A DNA stretch of 64,000 nt from positions 62,001 to 126,000 of the forward strand of contig JBFLZR010000004.1 of the NCBI GenBank assembly GCA_040756055.1, in the 5' to 3' direction. This document shows positions 25,501-35,182 of this stretch, in pieces. The first letter of the stretch is position 1. Every line of letters begins with the position of its first letter. Source of the DNA: Candidatus Zixiibacteriota bacterium (lineage in GTDB: Bacteria; Zixibacteria; MSB-5A5; GN15; FEB-12). The notes beneath the pieces were generated by a model. That model saw nothing but the letters and a program-made list of their open reading frames with translations, made no database searches and was not told the DNA's origin. A program made the position numbers and the translations under genes.

Positions 25501-26697
25501 GTGGCCGAAAATATACCCATTCTCGACATCACCCTCCACTACCTGGCTCCGGCCGGCGCCGTTATGCTCCTGGGTCTGCTCGGCGGAAAAATCGCCCGCA
25601 AAATCAAGCTGCCGAAAGTGACCGGGTATCTACTTACCGGCATAGTCATCGGCCCCTCGCTGATGAATTTGATCTCCACCGAGGTCGTCGAGAATCTGTC
25701 GCTCATTAACGATATCGCACTCGGCCTGATAATGTTCGCTATCGGTGGCGTCTTTGAAATCCACCACATCCGTTCGGTCGGGAAGAAAACCATCTGGCTC
25801 ACAATCGGTCAGTCACTGGGCGCAGCAATGTTTATCGCCGTATCGTTGCTGATAATCGGTATGGACTGGTTTCCCGCTCTCCTGCTTGCGACGATCGGGA
25901 TCGAAATCGCGCCGGCCGCCACTATCCTCGTGTTGCGTGAATATGAAGCCCGCGGCGACTTCACCGACACCCTCATAACAATCGTGGCGACATCGAATAT
26001 CGTCTGTATCCTCAGCTTTGAATTCGTCTTCTCGCTCGGGCAGATCAGGGAGGGTACCAGCCTGCTCTACGCCGCCATGAGCCCCCTGTACGAACTCGGA
26101 GGTTCGCTCGTCATCGGCTCCGCGGTTGGCTACGTGATATCAAAATGGGAACAGCATGTCGAGGACCAGGCGGAACTGCTCATGATCATCGTCGCCGGCG
26201 TGATGCTCGTCATCGGACTGGCCACTACTCTCAATCTTCAGCCGCTCTTCGCCGCCCTCATCATGGGCGCCGTAACGACCAATCTTTCTCTGATGCACCG
26301 CCTGATATATATCGAACTGAGACAAGTCGAACAGCCCCTTTATATCGCCTTCTTCGTGCTCGCCGGGGCATCTTTGCACCTGGAACTCCTTCCCGCCCTG
26401 GGCCTGGCCGGCATAACTTACCTCGTAAGCAGGCCGGTCGGAAAAATCATCGGTATCTATGCGGTCAGCCGTTGGAAAAATCTCTCGACCGATGTTCGCA
26501 AATATCTGGGGCTGGGGATGCTGGTACAGGCCGGAGTGGCTATCGGACTGGTCAACGTAATAAATGACGCCGACCCCCAACTGGGAAATACCATCACCCC
26601 CCTTGTCCTCGCATCAATCATAATCTATGAGACCGCCGGCCCTCCCGTGATCCGATGGGTGCTGTATAAAGTCCGCGAGGTTGCTTCGATTGAATAG
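25501..26697 (+). CDS. Cation:proton antiporter, CPA2 family
   Basis: The 398-residue integral membrane protein has about 12 hydrophobic helices, starting with LAPAGAVMLLGLLGGKIARKIKLPKVTGYLLTG, the KefB/NapA-like N-terminal block. Helix 5 reads IGIEIAPAATILVLREYE. Most members exchange Na+ or K+ for H+ and control internal pH; the ion is not predictable. No TrkA-N or other cytoplasmic regulatory domain is attached. The start is GTG at 25501. It is convergent with a GGDEF-like gene. Confidence 0.85.
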   Translation: MAENIPILDITLHYLAPAGAVMLLGLLGGKIARKIKLPKVTGYLLTGIVIGPSLMNLISTEVVENLSLINDIALGLIMFAIGGVFEIHHIRSVGKKTIWLTIGQSLGAAMFIAVSLLIIGMDWFPALLLATIGIEIAPAATILVLREYEARGDFTDTLITIVATSNIVCILSFEFVFSLGQIREGTSLLYAAMSPLYELGGSLVIGSAVGYVISKWEQHVEDQAELLMIIVAGVMLVIGLATTLNLQPLFAALIMGAVTTNLSLMHRLIYIELRQVEQPLYIAFFVLAGASLHLELLPALGLAGITYLVSRPVGKIIGIYAVSRWKNLSTDVRKYLGLGMLVQAGVAIGLVNVINDADPQLGNTITPLVLASIIIYETAGPPVIRWVLYKVREVASIE

Positions 26698-26712
26698 CCG
26701 CAAGACAAAAAA

Positions 26713-26746
26713 AGAAGACCGCCCGGAGGGGGTGGGCGATCTTCCT
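26713..26746. terminator. Terminator between convergent genes
   Basis: An imperfect hairpin in the gap after the antiporter stop: GAAGACCGCCC pairs with GGGCGATCTTC with a short mismatch, preceded by an A run and followed by CCTTT. It could serve both converging genes. Confidence 0.6.
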
Positions 26747-26780
26747 TTGGGAATGGGAGGTAATAAAAAAACAGGGCACT

Positions 26781-27221
26781 TTAATTCAAATTTGTATCCG
26801 AATACTCCCTCAAAAAGTCATCGATGCTCTTGGCGCCGGCGGCGTCGGGATACGACGCCATCTCCAGTTGAATTATCTGGTCCAGCCGCCCATTCCTGCG
26901 CTCGGACAGCCTGGTCTTGATCAACTCGGTTATTCGGCGCGACGCAATCTCGGCTCCCTGACGAGTCGTCTCTGGAAACAGCAAACCCAATTTGCTTGGC
27001 TGCAAAACCGCCACGTTGTCGATAGCCCTGATGTGCTTTTTCACGGCGTCAACAATGTCGCCCATAATCTCAGTCGTCTGGCCGGGGAAAATCGAGTCGA
27101 TGAAGCCCACATCAAGGACTATCAGAGATATAAAAATCCTGTATCGTTCTGCCCTCTTCAGCTCGTTATCGACCCGATCAAGGAACAAGTTATCCATCAG
27201 TTTTAGTGCGTCCAAACCCAT
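26781..27221 (-). CDS. Stand-alone degenerate GGDEF-like domain protein
   Basis: The 146-residue protein follows the GGDEF (diguanylate cyclase) fold: RAERYRIFISLIVLDVGFID matches the first strand and helix, and LGLLFPETTRQGAEIASRRI matches the strand and helix after the active site. The GGDEF signature itself reads PSKLGL, and the metal-binding aspartate block is also altered. It should not make cyclic-di-GMP; it might bind GTP or act as a protein module. No other domain is attached. Confidence 0.65.
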   Translation of the reverse strand: MGLDALKLMDNLFLDRVDNELKRAERYRIFISLIVLDVGFIDSIFPGQTTEIMGDIVDAVKKHIRAIDNVAVLQPSKLGLLFPETTRQGAEIASRRITELIKTRLSERRNGRLDQIIQLEMASYPDAAGAKSIDDFLREYSDTNLN

Positions 27222-27510
27222 CCCCTTCGGTTGGTAGGGTTTTCCCAGTTGCTATTGTTCAAAATGATTACAGCAACTGTCATTCCGGTTTGACGAGGAG
27301 CTCAGAGAATAAGAAAATATTTCTCACATCAGAGTCGAAAAGAACTCCGAAGAGTTCGCAATCGCTTGACAGACAATGGGGAATCTTGACGGTCAAAATT
27401 CTTTAAAAAACATGTATCGAGATTTATCCACACGACGCAAGTGGATAGTATGCATTTATTATGCAACTATTTGCTAATCCGGAGCATTCTTATCTGCTTT
27501 GACTCTCGGG
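27222..27510. other. AT-rich intergenic region with a single DnaA-box-like site
   Basis: The 289-bp gap holds no gene. At 27425-27433 there is one TTATCCACA, which fits the DnaA box consensus. With no cluster of boxes and no dnaA or dnaN nearby, it is not evidence for an origin. Confidence 0.4.
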
Positions 27511-28935
27511 TCAATCCGTGGCGTTAAGATTATAGTCTTTGATCTTGTAAAGAAGCGAACGATAGCTAATATCAAGTAACTCGGCTGCTTTGCGGCGGTT
27601 CCAGTTTGTTTTCGCCAGTACCTCAGCGATGAGCTTTCTTTCTTCGCTGGCCACAGTCTTGCCCACCCGCTCTTTGAGGGAATACGTGTCACTCGCGGTG
27701 GCCGGACCGGGGTTGCTGACCGCCTCAGAATGTTGAGAGTTTTCCGGACTGATAACGATCGGTCCGGAACCGGCCGAATCGATGAGATCGGATATCACCG
27801 ACTCGTCGCCGCGAACCACGACCTGCTTGAGCATATTCTCGAGCTGGCGAACATTGCCGGGCCAGGTAAACGACGCCAGCTTGTCAAGAATCTCGGCTGA
27901 AAGACTGCCGAATTCCCGCTCGTACTGATTGTTGTATTTCTCGATAAAGTAACTGACCAGAAGCGGAATATCCTCCCGACGGTCGCGAAGAGGCGGAAGG
28001 AATATGGTTATCTCGTTAAGCCGATAGAACAAATCATCGCGGAAACCCTGTTCCTTGATGGCTCGCTCCAGATTGCGGTTCGTCGCGCAAATAATCCTGA
28101 CATCGACGTGAATGTTCTGAATGCCTCCCACGCGAACGAACTCCTGTTGTTCGAGAACCTGAAGCAATTTCGACTGAAGCTCCATGGGCATATCGCCTAT
28201 CTCGTCGAGAAAGATCGTCCCCTTATCGGCCAACTCGAATCTTCCCTGCTTGTTCTTGTGGGCTCCGGTAAAAGCGCCCTTCTCATAACCGAACAGTTCA
28301 GCCTCCAGCAGATCCCTCGGGATAGCGGCGCAATTCACTTTAACGAAAGGTTTGTTCTTGCGGCTGGAAAGCTGATGGCACAACCGTGCCACGATTTCCT
28401 TGCCGGTACCGGACTCGCCCCGAATCAGCACGGTCAATTCGGAATCGGCAACCTGCTCGATAATGGCCCGCACTTTGTGCATCGCCTGCGAATCACCGAT
28501 AAAGCTGTCGTAGTTGCTCCGAGCCTCGAGCTGGTGCTTGAGTTCACTGACTTCCTTGCGAAGCTGCGTACGCTCCAGAACGCCGTTGATGTGGATTTCA
28601 ATCTCTTCAACATCGAAGGGTTTATTGATAAACTCGGCGGCGCCCAGCTTGATCGAATCGACGACATAGTTGGTCTCGCCGTGCCCGGAAACCATGATAA
28701 CATCGGGGCGGGTATCGAGCTTGTTGAGCTTTTCGAGCACCTCTATACCGTTCATTCCCGGCATCTTTATATCGAGAAGTATCAGGTCCGGTTTCTCGGT
28801 GGAAACCATCTGAAGACCTTCGATACCGTCGCGCGCGGAAACGAAATTATACTTCCCCGCCAACCCTTCGCTGAGGATCCAGGAAACCTTGGGGTCATCA
28901 TCGATAACCAGTATTTTTACTTTGTCTTTGGCCAT
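27511..28935 (-). CDS. Sigma54-dependent response regulator, NtrC family
   Basis: The 474-residue activator has a receiver domain (1-120, phospho-acceptor D55 in LILLDIKMPG). The AAA+ sigma54-interaction domain (145-370) has Walker A GESGTGKE (173-180) and the GAFTGA loop (220-225). A Fis-type helix-turn-helix closes the protein (NRRKAAELLDISYRSLLYKIK). Phosphorylated by a kinase, it remodels sigma54 RNA polymerase at enhancer-dependent promoters. The two upstream kinases in the same run (31191-32579 and 29027-31174) are likely partners. The 91-bp gap before it may hold its own promoter. Confidence 0.95.
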   Translation of the reverse strand: MAKDKVKILVIDDDPKVSWILSEGLAGKYNFVSARDGIEGLQMVSTEKPDLILLDIKMPGMNGIEVLEKLNKLDTRPDVIMVSGHGETNYVVDSIKLGAAEFINKPFDVEEIEIHINGVLERTQLRKEVSELKHQLEARSNYDSFIGDSQAMHKVRAIIEQVADSELTVLIRGESGTGKEIVARLCHQLSSRKNKPFVKVNCAAIPRDLLEAELFGYEKGAFTGAHKNKQGRFELADKGTIFLDEIGDMPMELQSKLLQVLEQQEFVRVGGIQNIHVDVRIICATNRNLERAIKEQGFRDDLFYRLNEITIFLPPLRDRREDIPLLVSYFIEKYNNQYEREFGSLSAEILDKLASFTWPGNVRQLENMLKQVVVRGDESVISDLIDSAGSGPIVISPENSQHSEAVSNPGPATASDTYSLKERVGKTVASEERKLIAEVLAKTNWNRRKAAELLDISYRSLLYKIKDYNLNATD

Positions 28936-29026
28936 ATTGATAGCTTTTGCATATATATCGTCACCGGCGGAGAATAATCAAGTTGAAATTACTGGATTTT
29001 GCTCACTTTCGGCAAATCGCTGCAAC

Positions 29027-31174
29027 CTACATGCTCTGATCATAGGGAAGGTATATCGTGAAAGTGGAACCCTGCCCCTCCTGGGAGTCCACCGTAAGGG
29101 TTCCATTATGAGCCGATACTATCCTCTCGACCACCGCCAGTCCCAGACCGGTACCGGTATCCTTGGTAGTATAATACCGGTCAAAGACTTTCGAGAGGTT
29201 TTCCTTTCTGATGCCGACACCGGTGTCGGTCACTTTCACAGCCAGATAGTCTACTTTCTTGTGCCCCGGCTTTTCAATCAAGCCGTGCACGGTCAACAAG
29301 CCGCCCTCGGGCATGGCATCAATGGCGTTGAGGAAAAGATTCAAAAAGACTTCCATGATCTGGTTTTTATTGATTATGATGTTCCAGTCGGCATCATCAT
29401 AGCGCACTTCCATCGTAATCTTTTTCTTGCGAAGGTCAGCGTCGACCAGTTCACTTGCCCTTTCCACAACCTGCCTCAAGTCCACTTTTTCGGTTTGATA
29501 TTTGTTGGGATTGGAAAAATCGACCAATTCCTTAACCAGCTCGTTCATCCGGTGAACCTCGTCCTGAACATCTTTTAAAAACTGCGAGTTCTCCATAACA
29601 TCCGGCCATCGCTGGCTGATAATCTGAAGTCCTCCCTTTATCGATGTCAGCGGACGGCGCAGGTCGTGGCTGATTTCGGATATCATATTGCCCATGGTCA
29701 AAAGACGCGTGGCATTCAGAAGCGCTTTTTCCTTCTCGAAGAGAATCGCTCCCTGTGAAATAACCAGCCGGGCCAGCGAGATATCCTCCTCGCTGTACTT
29801 TGTCTTGAAATCCGAAGCCATATAGAAAACGTACGCCAGTTCACCATACCGCGCGATCGGTATCGCCACATGGGCGTTCTTGGCATTGGGGAACAACTCG
29901 CTCTTATCGAGGTATGCGGAGACGGCCGAGGTCATCGAACCGATATCCGAAACATCAAGAGCGCCGTCGTCAAAAGGTCCGAAGACGATACTGTCACGGG
30001 TTATTTTCGATAGATCGATCTTGCCGCTGCGCGTCAGTGGTACCTCGGTGGTGCCGGAGATACCGTCGGCGGTCAGCACCTTGCGCGAGGGATCCCAGTT
30101 GAACCAGATTGAGTAGTCTATGGGAAAAACGCGGCTCAGCTTGTCTATGAGTTTTTCCCGGAAATCGCCGAGGGAGCGTATCTGGGGAAGTTCGGTAGTG
30201 ATCTCATGGAGAATCTGAAACTCGGTCAGCCGGCGACGGTTCTTCTCGAACTGATTGGCATCATCGACAGCGACCGCCGCCTGGGAGGCAAAATTCGTGA
30301 GAAGGTGCAGGTCATTCTTCGTGAATCCCTCGCCGCCCTGTTTGTTGGCCATGTTGATTACACCGATGACCTTGTTCTTTATCTTCAGCGGACAGCACAA
30401 GAGCGAAGCAGCGCCGTAACGCTCCTTGTTGATACGCTTGAAACGACCATCCTGCTCGACGTTCTCGACTATCATGGGCTCGCCTTTCTGTGCGACATGA
30501 CCCGCAATCGAAGCGCCGATGGGCAATCTTGTGGTCGCGATGATCTTCTCCTCGAGCCCGATAGCGGCCTCAATCGTCAGGCACTCCCCCTGCTCGTCAA
30601 TGAGCATTATCGAACCCACCTGCGCCTCGGTTACGCTTGAAGCCAGCACGACGATTTGCCGAAGCAGTTCCTTCAGGTTCGCAGTGGAACCAATCGATTT
30701 GCCCGCCTCGTAGAGAGCATTGAGTTCGCCGATGCGGCGGTGAAGAATCAGGTTGGAGATCTTGAGCTCCTCGAGGATTCGAAGTCTGGACAGGTCCGAA
30801 CGACGTTTATCCAGGGCGCGTCTCACCGCCAAATCGAGTTGCGTGAACTCCACCGGCTTGAGCAGATAATCATAAGCTCCCCTCGTGATGGCCTGAATAG
30901 CGGAATCGAGCGACGCGTACCCGGTCATCAGGATTACCGGAATGTCCAGATCAACCTGCTTGACAATCTGAAGAAGCTCCAGACCATCGACCTCGGGCAT
31001 CTTTATGTCCGTGATAACGAGATCCACCCGACTGGTACGGATTGCCTGCGCCGCCTGCCTGGGATCCTGAAAAGCCTCGACCTGGTAACCTTCGTCACTC
31101 AAAAGAGCCGTCAGAGAATCACACATTCTCTTTTCGTCGTCGACCACAATGATTTTTTCGAATAATGGCGTCAT
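29027..31174 (-). CDS. Hybrid receiver-GAF histidine kinase
   Basis: The 715-residue soluble protein starts with a receiver domain (1-125, phospho-acceptor D56 in LVITDIKMPE). A coiled linker is followed by a GAF domain (about 165-310, LLCCPLKIKNKVIGVINMANKQ) and a second, weaker GAF-like domain (about 325-480). The HisKA block is ISEISHDLRRPLTSIKGG, and the ATPase domain carries N-box LNLFLNAIDAMPEGG and DTGVGIRKENLSKVFDRYYTT. With an N-terminal receiver and no membrane helix, it probably takes phosphate or signal from another kinase. It lies 16 bp after another GAF kinase. Confidence 0.9.
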   Translation of the reverse strand: MTPLFEKIIVVDDEKRMCDSLTALLSDEGYQVEAFQDPRQAAQAIRTSRVDLVITDIKMPEVDGLELLQIVKQVDLDIPVILMTGYASLDSAIQAITRGAYDYLLKPVEFTQLDLAVRRALDKRRSDLSRLRILEELKISNLILHRRIGELNALYEAGKSIGSTANLKELLRQIVVLASSVTEAQVGSIMLIDEQGECLTIEAAIGLEEKIIATTRLPIGASIAGHVAQKGEPMIVENVEQDGRFKRINKERYGAASLLCCPLKIKNKVIGVINMANKQGGEGFTKNDLHLLTNFASQAAVAVDDANQFEKNRRRLTEFQILHEITTELPQIRSLGDFREKLIDKLSRVFPIDYSIWFNWDPSRKVLTADGISGTTEVPLTRSGKIDLSKITRDSIVFGPFDDGALDVSDIGSMTSAVSAYLDKSELFPNAKNAHVAIPIARYGELAYVFYMASDFKTKYSEEDISLARLVISQGAILFEKEKALLNATRLLTMGNMISEISHDLRRPLTSIKGGLQIISQRWPDVMENSQFLKDVQDEVHRMNELVKELVDFSNPNKYQTEKVDLRQVVERASELVDADLRKKKITMEVRYDDADWNIIINKNQIMEVFLNLFLNAIDAMPEGGLLTVHGLIEKPGHKKVDYLAVKVTDTGVGIRKENLSKVFDRYYTTKDTGTGLGLAVVERIVSAHNGTLTVDSQEGQGSTFTIYLPYDQSM

Positions 31175-31190
31175 GACTCGTTTCTGTGTA

Positions 31191-32579
31191 TCATTTGGGC
31201 AGCCTCACCTCAAAACAGCCGCCGTCATCGGTGTTTTTATAAGTTATCGACCCCTTGTGCTGTTTAATTATACCATAGCAGACCGAAAGCCCCAGACCGG
31301 TCCCCTTTCCCGGCTCCTTAGTGGTGAAAAACGGCTCGAAAATCCGCGGTATCACATCGGGCGCGATACCCGGTCCGGTGTCGCGAAATGATATGACGAC
31401 TTCGTCCGCCTCGCTAACAACGCTCACCTTGAGTCTTCCGCCGTTGGGCATTACATCAACCGCATTAATTATCAAATTCAGAAACACCTGCTTGAGACTC
31501 TCCGGCGAAGCCTCGACCTCGGGACAGTTCGGCTCGAAACCCTTCTCCAGACGTATCCCCTTACTCTCCATCTGGCGCTCCATCAAAAGAAGCACGTCGC
31601 TCACCACCGCGGCAATATCAACCCTCCTGAACTGGATACCTTTCGGGCGGTGGAAATCCAGAAGTTCCTTTACGATGCGAGCTATCCGTTCAATCTCCTG
31701 ACTGAGTATTTCCAAAAACTCGCCGGCATTCTTGTTGCTGCCAACCGATTTTCTCGTGAGCAGGAGGTAATTCTTGATTATACCAAGCGGATTGTTTATC
31801 TCGTGAGCCACTTTAGCCGACATCTCCCCCAACGCCGCCAGCCTTTCCGAATGTACCAACTGTTGCTGCGTGGCGCGCAGTTGCTGGCTGGCTTCTTTCT
31901 CCGCCTCGTAAAGACGCGTGTTCTCAATAGCCACCGATATCTTGTTGCCCAGAATCGACAAAAACTCGATGTCATCCATATTGAACTCGCGGCCCGACAT
32001 CTTATCGGTTATCAAAAGCACGCCGCCAAGACGGCTCTGAAAGATCAACGGCACTATCAGTCCGGGATGAAATCTCTCCAGAATCAGCCTCTCCTCTTCG
32101 GACGCCAGATCCGTGATTACATCGCTGGTAGCGGCCGGACGGTTCAACTTGGTCAGATAACTGATAAGCCCCGAGTCTCTGCGAAAAGACAAATTGTCAT
32201 CGGGGAAATCACCCGAACCTTTGTGTTTCGCCATGCCGTACACACCGTCACGCTGATTGCGCTCGATATACACGGCCGCCTTCGAGGCCCCCACCTGCGC
32301 CAGTGACGTGTATATGAAGGTGTCGAGAAGTTGCTGGTAATCCAGCACCGCGTTGAAATTGCGACTGATCTCAAAAATCGTGTAGAGATCGAATATTTTC
32401 CGCTTGAGTTGCCGGTTGGCCTCGGTGAGACTCGTTATTTTTTCCTGAAGTTCCCGCTTGAGCGTCGCCACCGATTCGTGCTCCCTGAGGGCGCTTTTGC
32501 GCTCGATGGAGCCGGATGGGCTGGATGGACCTGGGTTGTTGGATCGTTTCTGAGTTGGCTTTTTCTTACTGCCGCTCAT
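31191..32579 (-). CDS. GAF-domain sensor histidine kinase (cytoplasmic)
   Basis: The 462-residue protein has a basic, Ser/Pro-rich N-terminus and a coiled coil at about 35-65. A GAF domain spans about 75-220 (FHPGLIVPLIFQSRLGGVLLITDK). The HisKA block is LGEMSAKVAHEINNPLGIIKN, and the HATPase has NLIINAVDVMPNGG and DTGPGIAPDVIPRIFEPFFTT. There is no transmembrane segment, so the signal is internal. Its start overlaps the folC stop by 4 bp (ATGA). Confidence 0.92.
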   Translation of the reverse strand: MSGSKKKPTQKRSNNPGPSSPSGSIERKSALREHESVATLKRELQEKITSLTEANRQLKRKIFDLYTIFEISRNFNAVLDYQQLLDTFIYTSLAQVGASKAAVYIERNQRDGVYGMAKHKGSGDFPDDNLSFRRDSGLISYLTKLNRPAATSDVITDLASEEERLILERFHPGLIVPLIFQSRLGGVLLITDKMSGREFNMDDIEFLSILGNKISVAIENTRLYEAEKEASQQLRATQQQLVHSERLAALGEMSAKVAHEINNPLGIIKNYLLLTRKSVGSNKNAGEFLEILSQEIERIARIVKELLDFHRPKGIQFRRVDIAAVVSDVLLLMERQMESKGIRLEKGFEPNCPEVEASPESLKQVFLNLIINAVDVMPNGGRLKVSVVSEADEVVISFRDTGPGIAPDVIPRIFEPFFTTKEPGKGTGLGLSVCYGIIKQHKGSITYKNTDDGGCFEVRLPK

Positions 32580-33853
32580 TTTACCTTGTGCTTGCCAAAA
32601 AATTCACCCACCAGATAATGCGAGCCTATTATCGCTACTATTTCTTCAGGCGAGGTCGTCTTTACTGTTTTATTATACGCGCTATCGAGCGAACCGTACT
32701 TTTTGTAAGGCACGCCGCGCCAGTCAATCGTACGAATCAATTCCCTCGTATCAGTGGACCGGCCGGTGGCCAGCGGCACCAGAGCATAAGATTCGGCGAT
32801 TCGTCTCAGGCTGTCAAACATCTTCTGATGCTCTTTCCGTTTCACAAATCCGGTAATAACCTTCGCCTTCCTGCCCGGAAAACGAAGCTCAAACGTTCTA
32901 ACGAACGCCTCCACCCCGGACGCATTGTGACAGACATCGAAAATATGAAGCGGCTTGCGACGGTATTCCACAATCTGAAAACGCCCCGGCCAGTAAGTTT
33001 GTTTCAAACCTTCCAGTATAGCCCGGCGACTGACATATAAGCCTCGATCCCTCAGAATCGATACCGCTTTCAAAACCAGCGCCGAGTTTTGCAACTGCTG
33101 CGGGCCTATCAGAGCCGGTTTGACATTATTCATCGCCAGGCCGTTGTACCTGAAGTCCAGGCTCATTCTTTCCGGATACGGCCGGTAGTCCGTCAGTCGC
33201 AACCTGTGAAATGGCGCGCTCAGCTTGACACACCTCCGCCGGATAACTTTCTCAGCCGGCTCCGGCAAAAGTCCGACAAGATGCGGCACCCCTCGCTTTA
33301 TTATGCCGGCTTTCTCATATGCGATCCTGGGCAGCGTGTCGCCCAGTATCTCCATATGGTCAAAACTCACATCCGTGATAATCGTGAGTTCGGGTAAAAG
33401 GACATTCGAAGCATCGAGTCTACCGCCAAGTCCGGTCTCGATAACGGCAATTTCCACGCCGACTCGCGCGAAGTGTTCCAGAGCCATAGCGGTGGTCAGT
33501 TCGAAAAACGACAGCTTCCGTTTAGAAAGCACCTTGCGATGACGATCGATAAAAGCCGCTACCGAATGTTTTGGAATCTTGCGCCCGTTTACCTTCACGC
33601 GCTCCCGGAGGCTCACCAGGTGAGGTGATGTAAACAGTCCCGTCTTATAGCCCTGCGCGCGATATATCGCCTCCAGCATCGCCGCCGTGGAACCTTTGCC
33701 ATTCGTTCCTGCGATGTGAATCGTTTTGTATTTGTTTTGAGGGTCGCCAATCTGATGAAGAAACCCGGTGATATTTTCCAACCCGAGTTTCATGCCAAAA
33801 AACTCGCGGGAGAGAATATACTTCTCCGCTGCCTCGTAAGTATGACGCGGCAT
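32576..33853 (-). CDS. folC: Bifunctional folylpolyglutamate/dihydrofolate synthase
   Basis: FolC adds glutamate to dihydropteroate and to folates. The family blocks are IHIAGTNGKGSTAAMLEAI, TGLFTSPHLVSLRERV, the metal-binding ETGLGGRLDASN and the C-terminal domain with FDVCHNASGVEAF. A GTG at 33865 is also open, but the ATG at 33853, preceded by GGAG 7 nt upstream and overlapping the accD stop as TAATG, is the better start (425 residues). Confidence 0.94.
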   Translation of the reverse strand: MPRHTYEAAEKYILSREFFGMKLGLENITGFLHQIGDPQNKYKTIHIAGTNGKGSTAAMLEAIYRAQGYKTGLFTSPHLVSLRERVKVNGRKIPKHSVAAFIDRHRKVLSKRKLSFFELTTAMALEHFARVGVEIAVIETGLGGRLDASNVLLPELTIITDVSFDHMEILGDTLPRIAYEKAGIIKRGVPHLVGLLPEPAEKVIRRRCVKLSAPFHRLRLTDYRPYPERMSLDFRYNGLAMNNVKPALIGPQQLQNSALVLKAVSILRDRGLYVSRRAILEGLKQTYWPGRFQIVEYRRKPLHIFDVCHNASGVEAFVRTFELRFPGRKAKVITGFVKRKEHQKMFDSLRRIAESYALVPLATGRSTDTRELIRTIDWRGVPYKKYGSLDSAYNKTVKTTSPEEIVAIIGSHYLVGEFFGKHKVK

Positions 33854-34695
33854 TATTTTCTCCACATGTAGTGCAGAAGGCGGCTGACGGTAGGGCGAAG
33901 CTCCTTGCGATGGACGATCTTGTCAACAAACCCCTTTTCGAGGAAAAACTCGGTCGACTGAAAACCTTCGGGCAGGTCCTGCCCGATTGTCTGCTGAATC
34001 ACTCTCGGCCCGGCAAAACCCAAAAGCGCCTTCGGTTCCGCGAGAATCACGTCGCCGAGCGAGGCGTACGATGCCATCACCCCCGCCGTGGTCGGGTTGG
34101 TCAGTATCGATAGGTACGGTATCTGCTTCTCGGCCAGCACCGCCAGCAATGCCGATGTTTTGGCCATCTGCATAAGAGACAGGATGCCCTCCTGCATGCG
34201 GGCTCCCCCGGAACAGGATACCACCACAAGCGGCATATTTCCCTCGATTGCCCGCTCAATCGCCCGCGCGATTTTTTCACCGACCACCGAACCCATCGAA
34301 CCGCCGATAAACTCGAAATTCATGATGGCGAACGATACCATGATGCCGTCAATTTTGCCGATACCGGAAATCACTCCCTCGACCTTGCCGGTCTTCTGCT
34401 GGGCCTGCTTGATTCTGTCGGGATACCGTTTGGAATCTTTGAATTTGAGCGGGTCTTTTGAGGCGACATGAACGTCGTGTTCCTCCAGCTCACCGTTATC
34501 CAGCAAAAGGTCTATATATTTCTGGCTCGATATCCTGAAATGGAAATCGCAACTGGGACAGACCCACAGTAGCTCTTCCATCTTTCGGCTGTAGACCACC
34601 TCGCCGCACGAATCGCACTTGGTCCACAAGCCTTCCGGAATATTCTTCTTCTCCTGGCGGGCCAAACCAGACTTATCTTTTCTAAACCACGTCAT
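33853..34695 (-). CDS. accD: Acetyl-CoA carboxylase carboxyltransferase beta subunit
   Basis: AccD is the zinc-bearing half of the carboxyltransferase that makes malonyl-CoA for fatty acid synthesis. The 280 residues have the N-terminal zinc finger (CDSCGEVVYSRKMEELLWVCPSC, read as CxxC...CxxC), then the crotonase-like core with SGGARMQEGILSLMQMAKT and NPTTAGVMASYASLGD, and FAGPRVIQQTIGQDLPEGFQ. No accA lies beside it. AccD next to folC is a common bacterial arrangement. Confidence 0.96.
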   Translation of the reverse strand: MTWFRKDKSGLARQEKKNIPEGLWTKCDSCGEVVYSRKMEELLWVCPSCDFHFRISSQKYIDLLLDNGELEEHDVHVASKDPLKFKDSKRYPDRIKQAQQKTGKVEGVISGIGKIDGIMVSFAIMNFEFIGGSMGSVVGEKIARAIERAIEGNMPLVVVSCSGGARMQEGILSLMQMAKTSALLAVLAEKQIPYLSILTNPTTAGVMASYASLGDVILAEPKALLGFAGPRVIQQTIGQDLPEGFQSTEFFLEKGFVDKIVHRKELRPTVSRLLHYMWRK

Positions 34696-34708
34696 TGATT
34701 ATCATCTC

Positions 34709-35182
34709 TCACTTCAGCGGGATATACCTCCCCATCACCAGAGCGTCCTCGACCGGTTTGCGATAGTAATTCGGCCGGCGATATAGCACATCGAATCCAA
34801 ACTTCTCATAAAAAGTTATGGCCCCGCTATTACTGGGCCTTACTTCAAGAAAAATATACTCGCATTCGTTATCGGCTACGAACTGTAAGATATTGTCCAA
34901 AAGCTGCTTGGCAACAGATTTTCTGCGATAATTGGGCTCGACCCCGATGTTGGTCAGATGGGCTTCGCCAGCGACCATATAATAACAGGCGTAACCGATT
35001 ACCATACCATCAGATTCCGCCACAAGACCGCCCCAATCCTTTTCGGTGACTTGCTGTTTAAAAGCCGCCACCGACCAGGGATCAGGAAATATTGCCCGCT
35101 CGAGCTCCATCACCCGCGGAATATCCGCTAACACCATATCTCTTATGGCTATATCAGTTTTCGCCTTTGCCTCGTCGCTCAA
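34709..35182 (-). CDS. rimI: Ribosomal protein S18-alanine N-acetyltransferase
   Basis: The GNAT enzyme acetylates the N-terminus of S18. RimI features include MVLADIPRVMELERAIFPDPWS, the acetyl-CoA loop IGVEPNYRRKSVAKQLLDNI and LEVRPSNSGAITFYEKFGFDVLYRRPNYY. The loop reads RRKSVA where most have RGKGIG. The frame is open to 35272, deep inside tsaB; TTG at 35182, with GGAG nearby, gives a normal N-terminus and a 29-bp overlap with tsaB. The tsaE-tsaB-rimI order is a classic bacterial gene set. Confidence 0.9.
   Translation of the reverse strand: MSDEAKAKTDIAIRDMVLADIPRVMELERAIFPDPWSVAAFKQQVTEKDWGGLVAESDGMVIGYACYYMVAGEAHLTNIGVEPNYRRKSVAKQLLDNILQFVADNECEYIFLEVRPSNSGAITFYEKFGFDVLYRRPNYYRKPVEDALVMGRYIPLK

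Noticed and set aside
27425-27433. TTATCCACA, a DnaA box, as a sign of a replication origin
   Set aside because: It is a single box without dnaA, dnaN or further boxes nearby; one such 9-mer is expected by chance now and then.
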